6,715 bases of DNA from an uncultured Bacteroides sp. (GCA_905210875.1 CAJLYN010000120.1:1-6715); one strand, 5' to 3'; counted from the first letter of the stretch, positions 1-6,715 are shown. Numbers and translations: made by a program. The notes: generated from the sequence alone by a model not told the origin.

Positions 1-489
1 TTCAGTATCGGTATCGTGGCCGCCGCCTTTTCGAGTGCCGACTCGGCCTTGACGGCACTCACCACATCGTTCTGTGTCGATTTGCTGGGAGTAAACCGGC
101 GCTCGGCCGCCGAGGCGGTAACCCTGCGCAAGCGGGCCCATGTGGGCATTTCGTTGCTTTTCTTCCTCATTATCTGTGTAATCGAGGCCCTTAACGATAC
201 CAGTGTGATAGACGCCATCTACACCATAGCCGGCTATACCTACGGCCCGTTGCTGGGGCTTTTTGTCTACGGCCTTTTCATGAAAGGATCTCCCCGCGAC
301 CGCTATGTGCCTTGGGTGGCGCTGCTCTCTCCCATACTCTGTTATGCGCTGCAACGGTGGCTTGCCGGAGCTTTCGGCTATCAGATGGGGTATGAACTGT
401 TGATGCTTAACGGATTGATAACATTTGCCGGATTGATGCTTCTGTCGGTGGGCCGGCCGACATTCTCCGGACAACTCGATCGGAAATGA
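1..489 (+). CDS. Sodium:solute symporter (SSS family), C-terminal part, 5' truncated by window edge; possible MurNAc importer
   Basis: Reading frame 1 is open from the first base to the TGA at 487-489, giving 162 residues with no start of its own; the gene begins upstream of the window. Near the left edge the stretch AAFSSADSALTALTTSFCVD (residues 8-27 of the fragment) matches the conserved SSS-family segment around TM8, whose Ser/Thr residues help form a Na+ site. It is followed by a basic loop (NRRSAAEAVTLRKRAH) and about four hydrophobic segments (roughly residues 48-61, 71-95, 103-117 and 131-148), then a short polar tail. It is an inner-membrane Na+-coupled uptake protein. Substrate cannot be read from the fragment. 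A MurNAc role is inferred from the downstream kinase and etherase; as I recall, the Tannerella forsythia MurNAc transporter MurT is also symporter-like and sits beside murK/murQ. The last 4 nt overlap the next gene (ATGA), suggesting coupling. Confidence 0.88.
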   Translation, partial: FSIGIVAAAFSSADSALTALTTSFCVDLLGVNRRSAAEAVTLRKRAHVGISLLFFLIICVIEALNDTSVIDAIYTIAGYTYGPLLGLFVYGLFMKGSPRDRYVPWVALLSPILCYALQRWLAGAFGYQMGYELLMLNGLITFAGLMLLSVGRPTFSGQLDRK

Positions 490-1799
490 TAGATAAGGAA
501 CCCTATATAACCGTCGGTGTGCAGCGGGGTGATGCTGTCGATTTCCGCCTGCGCGATACCTTCTACACCCCCGCAGGAGAGGCTTTCCCTGCCGGTGAAT
601 ACCGGGCCTGTCCCGCTTCGGACGGACGTGGTGTGTCGGTAGGCGGCCGGGTGTTCGATACGTTGCGTCTTTTACCCTCCCGTCCCGAGTCGCTCTTCGA
701 CCTGCCTCATGTAACCATCGGAGTCGATTTCCACTGGCAGCGGCAGGAGTGCCAGACCTTCTGCGGCATCTTGCAGTTGCTGGCCCATGGAGCCACGGTT
801 CATGCCGTCAACGAGGTTCCGCTCGAAACCTATCTCACCAGTGTCATCTCCTCGGAGATGAGTGCCACCTCTTCGCTTGAACTGTTGAAGGCTCACGCCG
901 TCGTTTCCCGCAGTTGGCTGCTGGCGCAGTTGCCCCGCCTGAGCGGCCGGCCGGCTCCGGTGCGCAGCTTCTCCCGGGGGGAAGAGACGCCCGACGAAAT
1001 CGTCTGCTGGTACGACCGCGACGACCACACCCTCTTCGATGTTTGTGCCGACGACCACTGCCAGCGTTACCATGGGCTCTCGCGCGTGGCCACGCCATAC
1101 GTCTCCCGCGCGGTGGCCGCGACCCGCGGCGAAGTGCTGATGTATGGCGGCGAGGTGTGCGATGCCCGCTTCTCCAAATGTTGCGGCGGGGTGAGTGAGC
1201 GTTTTGAAAACTGCTGGGGTCCCGAGCCGCACGACTATCTGCAACCGGTCTACGATGCGCCCGACGACCGGCTGAGGGTCGACCTCACTCGGGAGCAGGA
1301 GGCCGAACGTTTTATCGACAGCCGCCCCGATGTCTTTTGTCATACGGCCGATGCGGCCATACTCTCCCAGGTGCTTAACAGCTACGATCGCGAGACGCCC
1401 GACTTTTTCCGCTGGCAGGTCCGCTATTCGGCCCGCGAGCTTTCGGCGTTGGTGGCTCGTCGTTCGGGCATCGATTTTGGCGAGATAACCCGTCTCGAAC
1501 CGCTGCGGCGCGGCCCTTCGGGGCGCATCGTCAGCCTGCGTATCGTCGGTACGCGGTGCGAGAAGAACGTCGGCAAGGAGCTTTATATCAGGCGTATACT
1601 GTCGCCTTCGCACCTGTACAGTTCGGCCTTTGTCGTGAGACGTTCGGGTACCGATTTTATTCTCGACGGTGCCGGTTGGGGGCACGGAGTGGGAATGTGT
1701 CAGATAGGTGCCGCCGTCATGGCACACCGCGGGTACGATTATCGCGCGATACTTCGCCACTATTATCACGGTGCCGAGCTCGATTGCTATTATCGGTGA
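486..1799 (+). CDS. SpoIID/LytB-domain protein without signal peptide (putative cytoplasmic lytic-transglycosylase-like enzyme)
   Basis: A 437-residue protein starting at an ATG overlapping the symporter stop (ATGA). The SpoIID core begins at about residue 105: NEVPLETYLTSVISSEM (109-125) followed by LLKAHAVVSRSWL, the family hallmark. Glu124 in the SEM motif aligns with the catalytic glutamate of Bacillus SpoIID, which cleaves denuded glycan strands as a lytic transglycosylase. C187/H191/C192 (VCADDHCQ) resembles the C-x3-H-C-Q element common in SpoIID proteins and may bind zinc. SKCCGGVSE (230-238) and GWGHGVGMCQIGA (397-409) are the other conserved blocks. Residues 1-100 form a poorly conserved N-terminal region. 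The N-terminus (MIDKEPYITVGVQRGDAVDF) has no hydrophobic signal, lipobox or membrane helix, and no ATG/GTG/TTG lies in frame over the preceding 66 nt, so I predict a cytoplasmic protein. That is unusual for this family and suggests action on imported wall fragments. Family assignment is strong; activity and location are inferred. Confidence 0.9.
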   Translation: MIDKEPYITVGVQRGDAVDFRLRDTFYTPAGEAFPAGEYRACPASDGRGVSVGGRVFDTLRLLPSRPESLFDLPHVTIGVDFHWQRQECQTFCGILQLLAHGATVHAVNEVPLETYLTSVISSEMSATSSLELLKAHAVVSRSWLLAQLPRLSGRPAPVRSFSRGEETPDEIVCWYDRDDHTLFDVCADDHCQRYHGLSRVATPYVSRAVAATRGEVLMYGGEVCDARFSKCCGGVSERFENCWGPEPHDYLQPVYDAPDDRLRVDLTREQEAERFIDSRPDVFCHTADAAILSQVLNSYDRETPDFFRWQVRYSARELSALVARRSGIDFGEITRLEPLRRGPSGRIVSLRIVGTRCEKNVGKELYIRRILSPSHLYSSAFVVRRSGTDFILDGAGWGHGVGMCQIGAAVMAHRGYDYRAILRHYYHGAELDCYYR

Positions 1800-1870
1800 T
1801 TTCTGCGCCGGCAGATCCCGATGTTCCTGAAAAAATCATTAACTTGCGGCGGATTACAAATACCGGATTT
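1800..1870 (+). promoter_or_regulatory. 71-nt intergenic gap before the kinase gene; possible weak internal promoter
   Basis: This is the only intergenic space longer than 4 nt in the window, and it is locally AT-richer (about 1828-1870). TAACTTGC at 1840-1847 loosely resembles the Bacteroidetes -7 element TAnnTTTG, but I see no good TTTG-type -33 element about 19-21 nt upstream. It could give a separate transcript for the kinase and downstream genes, or only a leader. There is no Shine-Dalgarno sequence before the ATG at 1871, as usual in this phylum. A short inverted repeat, CTGC-GCCG-GCAG at 1803-1814, has no T-run and does not look like a terminator. Confidence 0.25.
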
Positions 1871-2716
1871 ATGATATTGATTGCCGATAGCGGGTCGACC
1901 AAAACCGAGTGGTTGCTGGTTGGCAAAGAGGGTGTCGAACGCTCGTTCCGCACCGCAGGTCTCAATCCTTACCTTCTGAGCGAAGATGAGATACGACGTC
2001 TTCTCACCCGTGAGGTGCTGGAAGAGTTGCCTGTCGAAAGCATGACCGAAATCTTTTTCTACGGGGCCGGTTGTGTGGGCCGTCCGGCCGAGATGCTTTG
2101 TGCCCAGTTGCGCCGGGTGATAGGTGCCGACACGGTCGAGGTACACAGCGACCTGTTGGGGGCTGCCCGCGCCTTGTGTGGCGACGCTCCCGGTATCGTG
2201 GCGATTCTTGGTACAGGTTCCAACTCGGGCCTTTACGACGGACGGACACTCACGCGCAGCGTCCCCTCGCTGGGATATTTGCTCGGCGATGAGGGGAGCG
2301 GCAGCGACCTGGGCAAGCATTTCTTGTCCGATGCCATGAAGGGCCTCCTGCCCGAATCGGTGGCCAAGCCCTTCTTCGACCGCTATCCCCTGTCTCAGGG
2401 TGAACTTTTGGAGAGCGTCTACCGGCGTCCGTTTCCCAACCGTTTTATGGCCCGTTTCGCTCCGTTCCTGCACGAGCATCTCGACGACGATTATGTGTGC
2501 CAACTGGTAGCCGGTCGTTTCGAAGCCTTCTTCCGGCGGAACATACTGACCTATCCTTATACCCAATTCCCGGTACACTTTGTCGGGTCTGTGGCCTATT
2601 ATTTTGCCGGGGTGCTGCGTGAGGTTGCCCGCTCGCTGTCGGTAGAGGTGGCGACTGTCCTTCCCTCGCCCGGAGAGGCCCTGGCCCGGTATCACGCTCA
2701 ACGAACGACCGAATAG
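1871..2716 (+). CDS. murK: BadF/BadG/BcrA/BcrD-type amino-sugar kinase, probable N-acetylmuramic acid kinase (MurK-like)
   Basis: A 281-residue cytoplasmic kinase of the ASKHA (sugar kinase/actin/Hsp70) fold. Phosphate-1 motif DSGSTKTEW is at residues 6-14; GAGCVG at 65-70; a putative catalytic aspartate is D94 in VHSDLLGA, matching the Asp of mammalian GlcNAc kinase; phosphate-2 motif ILGTGSNSG at 112-120; GYLLGDEGSGSDLG at 135-148; adenosine-side motif FVGSVAYYF at 237-245. The ATG at 1871 is preferred because it places the first beta strand (MILIADSG) at the N-terminus, as in relatives. An in-frame GTG at 1796, overlapping the previous stop, would add 25 non-homologous residues. Relatives include MurK of Clostridium acetobutylicum, which phosphorylates MurNAc and GlcNAc, and the T. 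forsythia enzyme. Being 4 nt upstream of murQ, the likely reaction is MurNAc + ATP to MurNAc-6-phosphate. GlcNAc kinase activity alone is the main alternative. Confidence 0.88.
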   Translation: MILIADSGSTKTEWLLVGKEGVERSFRTAGLNPYLLSEDEIRRLLTREVLEELPVESMTEIFFYGAGCVGRPAEMLCAQLRRVIGADTVEVHSDLLGAARALCGDAPGIVAILGTGSNSGLYDGRTLTRSVPSLGYLLGDEGSGSDLGKHFLSDAMKGLLPESVAKPFFDRYPLSQGELLESVYRRPFPNRFMARFAPFLHEHLDDDYVCQLVAGRFEAFFRRNILTYPYTQFPVHFVGSVAYYFAGVLREVARSLSVEVATVLPSPGEALARYHAQRTTE

Positions 2717-2720
2717 CCGT

Positions 2721-3575
2721 ATGGAAGACTTTCAGAAAATAACCGAATACCCCTCGCCCTACCGTCATCTCGAAACGAAGCCGGTGGGTGAGATTCTCTC
2801 CGAAATCAATGCCGAAGACCATAAAGTAGCCGATGCGGTGGAAAAGGCCATTCCGCAGATTACCCGTCTGGTCGAGCAGCTTGTGCCGCGGATGCGCCGT
2901 GGCGGGCGGGTTTTCTATATGGGGGCCGGGACGAGTGGTCGTCTCGGGGTGCTTGATGCGTCGGAGATACCCCCGACGTATGGCATGCCGCCCGGCCGGG
3001 TCATCGGTCTGATTGCCGGAGGCGACGCCGCACTGCGTCGCTCGGTCGAGTCGGCCGAAGACGGAGAAATCAGAGGGTGGGAAGAGTTGCAGGCTCATGA
3101 CATTACCTCGCTCGATACGGTGGTGGGCATAGCAGCCTCGGGAACGACCCCCTATGTGATAGGGGCCCTGCGCCGTTGTCGGGAGGCCGGTATTCTCACG
3201 GCATCGATTGCCTGCAATCCAGGTGCACCGGTATCGCAAGTGGCCGATATACCCATCGAGGTCGTTACCGGCCCCGAATATGTTACCGGAAGCACCCGCA
3301 TGAAGGCCGGTACGGCACAGAAACTGGTACTCAACATGATATCGACGTCGACCATGATAGAATTGGGCCGTGTCGAAGACAACCGCATGGTACATATGCA
3401 ACTCACCAATAAGAAACTGATAGACCGGGGTAGCCGCATGATTGTAGAGTCGACGGGGCTTCCGTATGACGAGGCCCGCGGGCTGCTGTTGCAGCACGGC
3501 TCGGTGAGCCGTGCCGTGGAGGCATTCCGCAGCGGAGTGGCCTCGGGTGTACATAAACCCTCTTCTCATGAATAA
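2721..3575 (+). CDS. murQ: N-acetylmuramic acid 6-phosphate etherase
   Basis: A 284-residue SIS-domain enzyme that cleaves the D-lactyl ether of MurNAc-6-phosphate, giving GlcNAc-6-phosphate and D-lactate in the cytoplasm. It aligns with E. coli MurQ (298 residues) nearly end to end. The N-terminal segment has [18 protein letters not shown] (30-47), then [18 protein letters not shown] (65-82), [19 protein letters not shown] (96-114), [16 protein letters not shown] (135-150) and [19 protein letters not shown] (188-206). The two catalytic glutamates of E. coli (Glu83 and Glu114) correspond to Glu82 and Glu113, both present. The C-terminal helical part (about 245-277) is slightly shorter than in E. 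coli. It begins 4 nt after the kinase stop and its last 8 nt overlap the glycosyltransferase gene, so kinase and etherase are almost certainly co-expressed. Sequence, motifs and context agree, and there is no realistic alternative; the SIS relative GCKR is eukaryotic and lacks this role. Confidence 0.97.
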   Translation: MEDFQKITEYPSPYRHLETKPVGEILSEINAEDHKVADAVEKAIPQITRLVEQLVPRMRRGGRVFYMGAGTSGRLGVLDASEIPPTYGMPPGRVIGLIAGGDAALRRSVESAEDGEIRGWEELQAHDITSLDTVVGIAASGTTPYVIGALRRCREAGILTASIACNPGAPVSQVADIPIEVVTGPEYVTGSTRMKAGTAQKLVLNMISTSTMIELGRVEDNRMVHMQLTNKKLIDRGSRMIVESTGLPYDEARGLLLQHGSVSRAVEAFRSGVASGVHKPSSHE

Positions 3576-5031
3576 TACCGACATCTGCTGTTTCCTCGCT
3601 TACTCCGATACGCCGGCGTTTCGCCGTTCGGTCGACGCGCTTCGTTCGTGTCGGGAAGTGAAGGCAGTTTATCTCTGTGCGACCGGCGATGCGGCCGACA
3701 TACCCGGCTGCACTCTTTGGCACGCCTCCTTGTACGAGACCGACACGTTGCGCCGCATGTCGCGTGAGGTGCAGGAGGGTTTTCTGTTGATTGCCCTGCC
3801 CGGAATGGAATTTCTCCCGTCGGGTAATCTCTGTTCCCGCTTGCTGGCGGTTGCCGGCGACACGGGTGCTCCGCTGGTTTACGCCGATTCGTGGCGCGAC
3901 GAGGAGGGAACGCGCACGCCTCACCCCCGTATCGATTATCACGAAGGGTCGTTGCGAGACGATTTCGACCTGGGGACGTTGCTTTTTCTTCGGGCCGATA
4001 CCTTTCTCTCCGCTGTTTCGGAGATGGATATCTCCTACCGCTATGCCGCTCTCTACGACCTTCGCTTGCGACTCTCCCGTCGGGGTGCCCTGTTCCATTT
4101 GCGCGAGATGCTCTACGGCGAGCGACCGCTTCTCCGACAGGCCGGCGAGCGGCAGTTTGACTATGTCGACCCCCGGAACCGGGCTGTGCAGATAGAGATG
4201 GAGCGTGCCTGTACCCGCCATTTGCAGGCTGTCGGGGCGTGGTTGCCCCCCGTGCAGCGTGTCGTGGAGTATGAGAAGGGCGACTTCCCCGTCGATGTAT
4301 CGGTGGTGATACCGGTCTACAACCGGGTGCGGTCGATAGCCGATGCCGTGCGTTCGGCAGCGGCTCAGCAGGGCGATTTTTCCTATAACATCATCGTGGT
4401 CGACAACCATTCGACCGACGGTACCACTTCGGCTCTGCAAGCGTTGGCCGGAGAGATTCCGCAGTTGCTGCACCTGATACCCGAGGCCGTGGGCCTTGGC
4501 ATCGGCGGCTGCTGGAATTATGCCGTGAACCACCCGGCCTGCGGACGCTTTGCCGTGCAACTCGACAGCGACGACCTCTACAAGGATGCTCATGTGCTGA
4601 GTCGTATCGTCGAGACGTTCCGTCGGGAGCGGTGTGCCATGGTGGTGGGCAGTTACGAACTCACCGACTGGAATCTGCATCTCCTCCCTCCGGGACTTAT
4701 CGACCACCGCGAATGGACCCCCGAGAACGGGCACAACAACGCCCTGCGCATCAACGGACTGGGAGCTCCCCGTGCTTTTTATACCCCGCTGCTGAGAGCC
4801 TGTCCGTTTCCCGATGTAAGCTACGGCGAAGATTATGCCGTGGCGCTGCGCCTCTCGCGCACCTACCCCATAGGGCGCATCTACGAGTCGCTCTACCTGT
4901 GTCGCCGTTGGGAGGGAAATTCCGATGCGGCTCTCGATACCGGACGCATCAACCGCAACAATGCATATAAAGACAGTCTGCGGGCCATGGAACTGGCCGC
5001 CCGCAGGCAGATGAACCATGAAACCCGATAG
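3568..5031 (+). CDS. Family 2 glycosyltransferase with a degenerate N-terminal GT-A-like module; acceptor unknown
   Basis: The ATG at 3568, inside the end of murQ (8-nt overlap), gives 487 residues; an in-frame ATG at 3511 would add only an out-of-frame read-through of murQ and is not favoured. The C-terminal module (about 240-470) is a GT2 domain: [10 protein letters not shown] (244-253), [13 protein letters not shown] (275-287), a DxD-type metal/nucleotide site QLDSDDLY (331-338), a candidate catalytic-base pair E421-D422 in [12 protein letters not shown], and RRWEGNS (446-452) near the end. Residues 1-230 look like a second, worn-down GT-A fold: a hydrophobic strand [28 protein letters not shown] (72-82), VYADSW (104-109) and [16 protein letters not shown] (131-146), without a clear intact catalytic set. 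No transmembrane helix is evident, so it is probably cytosolic or peripheral. It is not a known member of MurNAc catabolism; the sugar donor and acceptor cannot be read from the sequence. It overlaps the next gene by 14 nt. Confidence 0.85.
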   Translation: MNNTDICCFLAYSDTPAFRRSVDALRSCREVKAVYLCATGDAADIPGCTLWHASLYETDTLRRMSREVQEGFLLIALPGMEFLPSGNLCSRLLAVAGDTGAPLVYADSWRDEEGTRTPHPRIDYHEGSLRDDFDLGTLLFLRADTFLSAVSEMDISYRYAALYDLRLRLSRRGALFHLREMLYGERPLLRQAGERQFDYVDPRNRAVQIEMERACTRHLQAVGAWLPPVQRVVEYEKGDFPVDVSVVIPVYNRVRSIADAVRSAAAQQGDFSYNIIVVDNHSTDGTTSALQALAGEIPQLLHLIPEAVGLGIGGCWNYAVNHPACGRFAVQLDSDDLYKDAHVLSRIVETFRRERCAMVVGSYELTDWNLHLLPPGLIDHREWTPENGHNNALRINGLGAPRAFYTPLLRACPFPDVSYGEDYAVALRLSRTYPIGRIYESLYLCRRWEGNSDAALDTGRINRNNAYKDSLRAMELAARRQMNHETR

Positions 5032-5983
5032 TCTGAAAAATCTGGCTGATGAGGCCGATGCCCTGCTGCGCATGCAGTGGCAGCAGTGGCCCGGGGCTGC
5101 CGGCCACTATGCGGCCTTGTCGCAATGCCGCGAGCGCACCGTCGAGGTGGGTGGAGTGCCCGTGCGGTTGCAGTGCAACCCCGAGCGTATCCGTTCCACG
5201 GCCTCGAAGGTCGACCGCCGTTCGGTGGCGCAGCGCCCCTGCTTTCTGTGCGATGCCAATCGTCCCGTCGAGCAGCTTTCCGTACCGGTGGCAGACCGCT
5301 ACCAGTTGCTGGTCAACCCCTATCCGATATTTCCCCGCCATTTTACGTTGCCGGCGGTAGAACATGTGCCGCAACTCCTGCGGGGACGTTTCGGCGATAT
5401 GTTGCAGCTGGCCGCTGCGTTGCCTGCCTGTATTGTGTTTTATAACGGAGCCCGCTGCGGAGCCTCGGCTCCCGACCACATGCATTTCCAGGCCGGTAAC
5501 AAAGGCTTTGTACCCATTGAGTCGCAGTGGGACGCCCTGCTTGCGGCGCAGGGCGAGAGTTGTCGTTGGGTGGGGGGCGTCGTCTATTCATGGCTTACCC
5601 GTTGGCCGGTGGCGATGCTGGCTTTCGAAGGCGACGATGTCGAAGCCCTGTGTGCTTTCTGGGAGCGGGTAGAGGCTCTCTTGCCCGTGCCGTCAGGCGA
5701 TGTCGAGCCACCGGTGAACATGCTCTGTTCCTTTACCGGGACGAGCTGGCGGTGTTGGGCGGTGTTGCGCACCCGCCACCGCCCGTGGCAGTACGATGCC
5801 GGGGGAGAGACACAGCGCCTGGTCAGCCCCGGGGCTGTCGATATGGCCGGGGTCGTCATTACACCGCGGGAGACAGATTTCCTCTCCCTTTCGGCTGCGG
5901 AGTTGGCCGATATTTACCGTCAGGTGGCCGAACCCTCGCTTCTCGATGTTTGCCTGCAACAACTTAAAACCCGATGCCGATGA
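5018..5983 (+). CDS. HIT/GalT-like fold protein, probably DUF4922; putative nucleotidyl-transferase or phosphorylase of unknown substrate
   Basis: A 321-residue soluble protein starting at the ATG at 5018, inside the end of the glycosyltransferase gene. Conserved-looking blocks in order: [11 protein letters not shown] (73-83, a CxxC that could bind metal), [15 protein letters not shown] (98-112), [19 protein letters not shown] (142-160) and [19 protein letters not shown] (270-288). The H154-x-H156-x-Q158 motif, preceded by an NG...GAS..D sequence, is the active-site pattern of the galactose-1-phosphate uridylyltransferase and Ap4A/nucleotide-sugar phosphorylase branch of the HIT superfamily, in which the central histidine carries the nucleotidyl group. 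I recall Bacteroidetes proteins of this type being annotated as DUF4922, but cannot confirm by search. Enzyme type is inferred from the motif only; the substrate could be a nucleotide sugar or a dinucleotide polyphosphate. Its tight coupling to a glycosyltransferase favours a nucleotide-sugar link. Its stop overlaps the permease start (ATGA). Confidence 0.82.
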   Translation: MKPDSLKNLADEADALLRMQWQQWPGAAGHYAALSQCRERTVEVGGVPVRLQCNPERIRSTASKVDRRSVAQRPCFLCDANRPVEQLSVPVADRYQLLVNPYPIFPRHFTLPAVEHVPQLLRGRFGDMLQLAAALPACIVFYNGARCGASAPDHMHFQAGNKGFVPIESQWDALLAAQGESCRWVGGVVYSWLTRWPVAMLAFEGDDVEALCAFWERVEALLPVPSGDVEPPVNMLCSFTGTSWRCWAVLRTRHRPWQYDAGGETQRLVSPGAVDMAGVVITPRETDFLSLSAAELADIYRQVAEPSLLDVCLQQLKTRCR

Positions 5984-6715
5984 AAACTGCTCCGTTCTCT
6001 CGTTCGCCATGGACCTGGGTGCCCACGCTCTATTTTGCCGAAGGTATTCCCTATGTGGCCGTCATGTCGATAGCCGTGATTATGTACGACCGTCTCTCCA
6101 TCTCGCACACCGATATAGCCTTCTACACGGCGTGGCTCTACCTGCCGTGGGTCATCAAGCCCTTGTGGAGCCCGTTTGTCGACATCTTGCGCACACGCCG
6201 CTGGTGGATAGTCGCCATGCAGTTTCTGGTAGGGGCGGCCATGGTGGCACTCACGCTGCCGGCCCCCTTTTTCTTCCGTGCCACGCTGGCCTTTTTCTGG
6301 CTGATGGCGTTCAGTTCGTCGACACATGATATTGCCGCCGACGGTTTCTATATGCTGGCGCTTGACACCCATCGGCAGTCGTTTTTTGTAGGTATACGTA
6401 GTACCTTCTACCGCATAGCCATGATAGCCGGACAGGGATTGCTGGTGATGTTGGCCGGGCGGCTCGAACTCCTTAGCCGTGTCGAGGTGGCCTGGTCGCT
6501 TACCTTCGGCATCATGGCCCTGCTTTTCTTTGTCTTTGCCCTGTACCATCTCGTTTTGCTGCCCCGTCCGTCGGGTGACAGAGCTTCGGTGGGTCGGGCT
6601 GCCGACATCGGGCGGGAGTTGTGCGAGACGTTCCGCTCCTTCTTTGCCAAGCCGGGCATCGGCGTAGCCTTGCTCTTTCTGCTCACCTACCGTTTGGCCG
6701 AAGCTCAGTTGGTGA
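5980..6715 (+). CDS. ampG: AmpG-like muropeptide permease (major facilitator superfamily), 3' truncated by window edge
   Basis: The frame opens at the ATG at 5980 (ATGA overlap with the previous stop) and runs with no stop to the right edge: 245 codons plus one base. The N-terminus WTWVPTLYFAEGIPYVAVMS (11-30) and the segments AFYTAWLYLPWVIKPLWSPF (47-66) and FSSSTHDIAADGFYMLAL (111-128) match the AmpG-type MFS branch, whose DIAxD motif lies between TM3/TM4 and TM5. Hydrophobic helices fall at about 14-35, 47-62, 75-92, 102-120, 144-160, 170-194, and one starting at 226. AmpG proteins import GlcNAc-1,6-anhydroMurNAc muropeptides across the inner membrane, which suits an operon for wall sugar recycling. 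Exact substrate (anhydro-disaccharide peptides, disaccharide, or MurNAc-containing sugars) is not decided by this sequence. About six helices should remain beyond the window. Confidence 0.88.
   Translation, partial: MKTAPFSRSPWTWVPTLYFAEGIPYVAVMSIAVIMYDRLSISHTDIAFYTAWLYLPWVIKPLWSPFVDILRTRRWWIVAMQFLVGAAMVALTLPAPFFFRATLAFFWLMAFSSSTHDIAADGFYMLALDTHRQSFFVGIRSTFYRIAMIAGQGLLVMLAGRLELLSRVEVAWSLTFGIMALLFFVFALYHLVLLPRPSGDRASVGRAADIGRELCETFRSFFAKPGIGVALLFLLTYRLAEAQLV

Noticed and set aside
1803..1814. Inverted repeat CTGC-GCCG-GCAG just after the SpoIID stop, as a possible terminator
   Set aside because: The stem is only 4 bp as drawn and no T-run follows; the downstream bases are A-rich on the coding strand.
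1556..1870. N-terminal extension of the kinase from 1556 (open in frame through the SpoIID 3' end)
   Set aside because: The extra region is an out-of-phase read of the conserved SpoIID C-terminus, and kinase homology starts exactly at the ATG at 1871.
672..3584. Other long - strand open frames (672-1769, 1790-2701, 2445-3584)
   Set aside because: Each lies opposite a confidently identified + strand gene (SpoIID, kinase, kinase/murQ), shows no family motif and would need whole-gene antisense overlap.
3403..5073. 556-codon open frame on the - strand across the glycosyltransferase gene
   Set aside because: It is antisense to a gene with clear GT2 motifs. The translation is low in hydrophobic core patterns, rich in Arg/His/Gly/Gln, and shows no recognisable domain. 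Long antisense frames are expected in GC-rich genes with biased third positions.
5527..5967. + strand open frames in other phases inside the HIT-like gene (for example 5527-5967, 5049-5360)
   Set aside because: They are Arg/Pro/Cys-rich out-of-phase reads of the 5018-5983 gene, which has conserved motifs throughout its length.
5796..6329. + strand open frame of 177 codons spanning the HIT-like/permease junction
   Set aside because: Its phase is wrong for both genes. The permease frame from 5980 gives AmpG-like transmembrane segments, whereas this frame gives none.

Overview
The window reads as one side of a compact, single-strand (+) operon for salvage of the peptidoglycan sugar N-acetylmuramic acid (MurNAc). 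Base composition is high-GC (roughly 60% by eye). There are no Shine-Dalgarno-like sequences ahead of the genes. The protein sequences resemble those of the Bacteroidales (Bacteroides, Tannerella, Barnesiella and relatives). A high-GC member such as a Barnesiella- or Alistipes-like gut bacterium would fit, but the genus is an inference.

Layout, all on the + strand: (1) the C-terminal part of a sodium:solute symporter, cut by the left edge (1-489); (2) a SpoIID/LytB-domain protein without any visible signal peptide (486-1799); (3) a 71-nt gap, the only real intergenic space; (4) a BadF/BadG-type amino-sugar kinase resembling MurNAc kinase MurK (1871-2716); (5) MurNAc-6-phosphate etherase MurQ with both catalytic glutamates (2721-3575); (6) a two-module family 2 glycosyltransferase (3568-5031); (7) a HIT/GalT-like protein, probably DUF4922, with an HxHxQ motif (5018-5983); (8) the N-terminal 245 residues of an AmpG-like muropeptide permease, cut by the right edge (5980-6715). 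Neighbouring genes overlap by 4, 8, 14 and 4 nt or are separated by 4 nt, apart from the gap before the kinase, so co-transcription and translational coupling are likely.

How they would work together: the symporter (likely for MurNAc or another sugar) and the AmpG-like permease bring wall fragments into the cytoplasm. The kinase phosphorylates MurNAc (and possibly GlcNAc). MurQ then removes the lactyl ether to give GlcNAc-6-phosphate and D-lactate, feeding NagA/NagB, which are not in this window. That core is established biology. The less explained part is the trio locked into the same operon: a SpoIID-family protein that appears cytoplasmic, a glycosyltransferase with a degenerate extra N-terminal module, and a HIT-fold protein with a nucleotidyl-transferase-type active-site motif. 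No role for these three in MurNAc salvage is known to me, and they are the best candidates here for an undescribed function. No mobile elements, RNA genes, CRISPR arrays or convincing terminators were seen.
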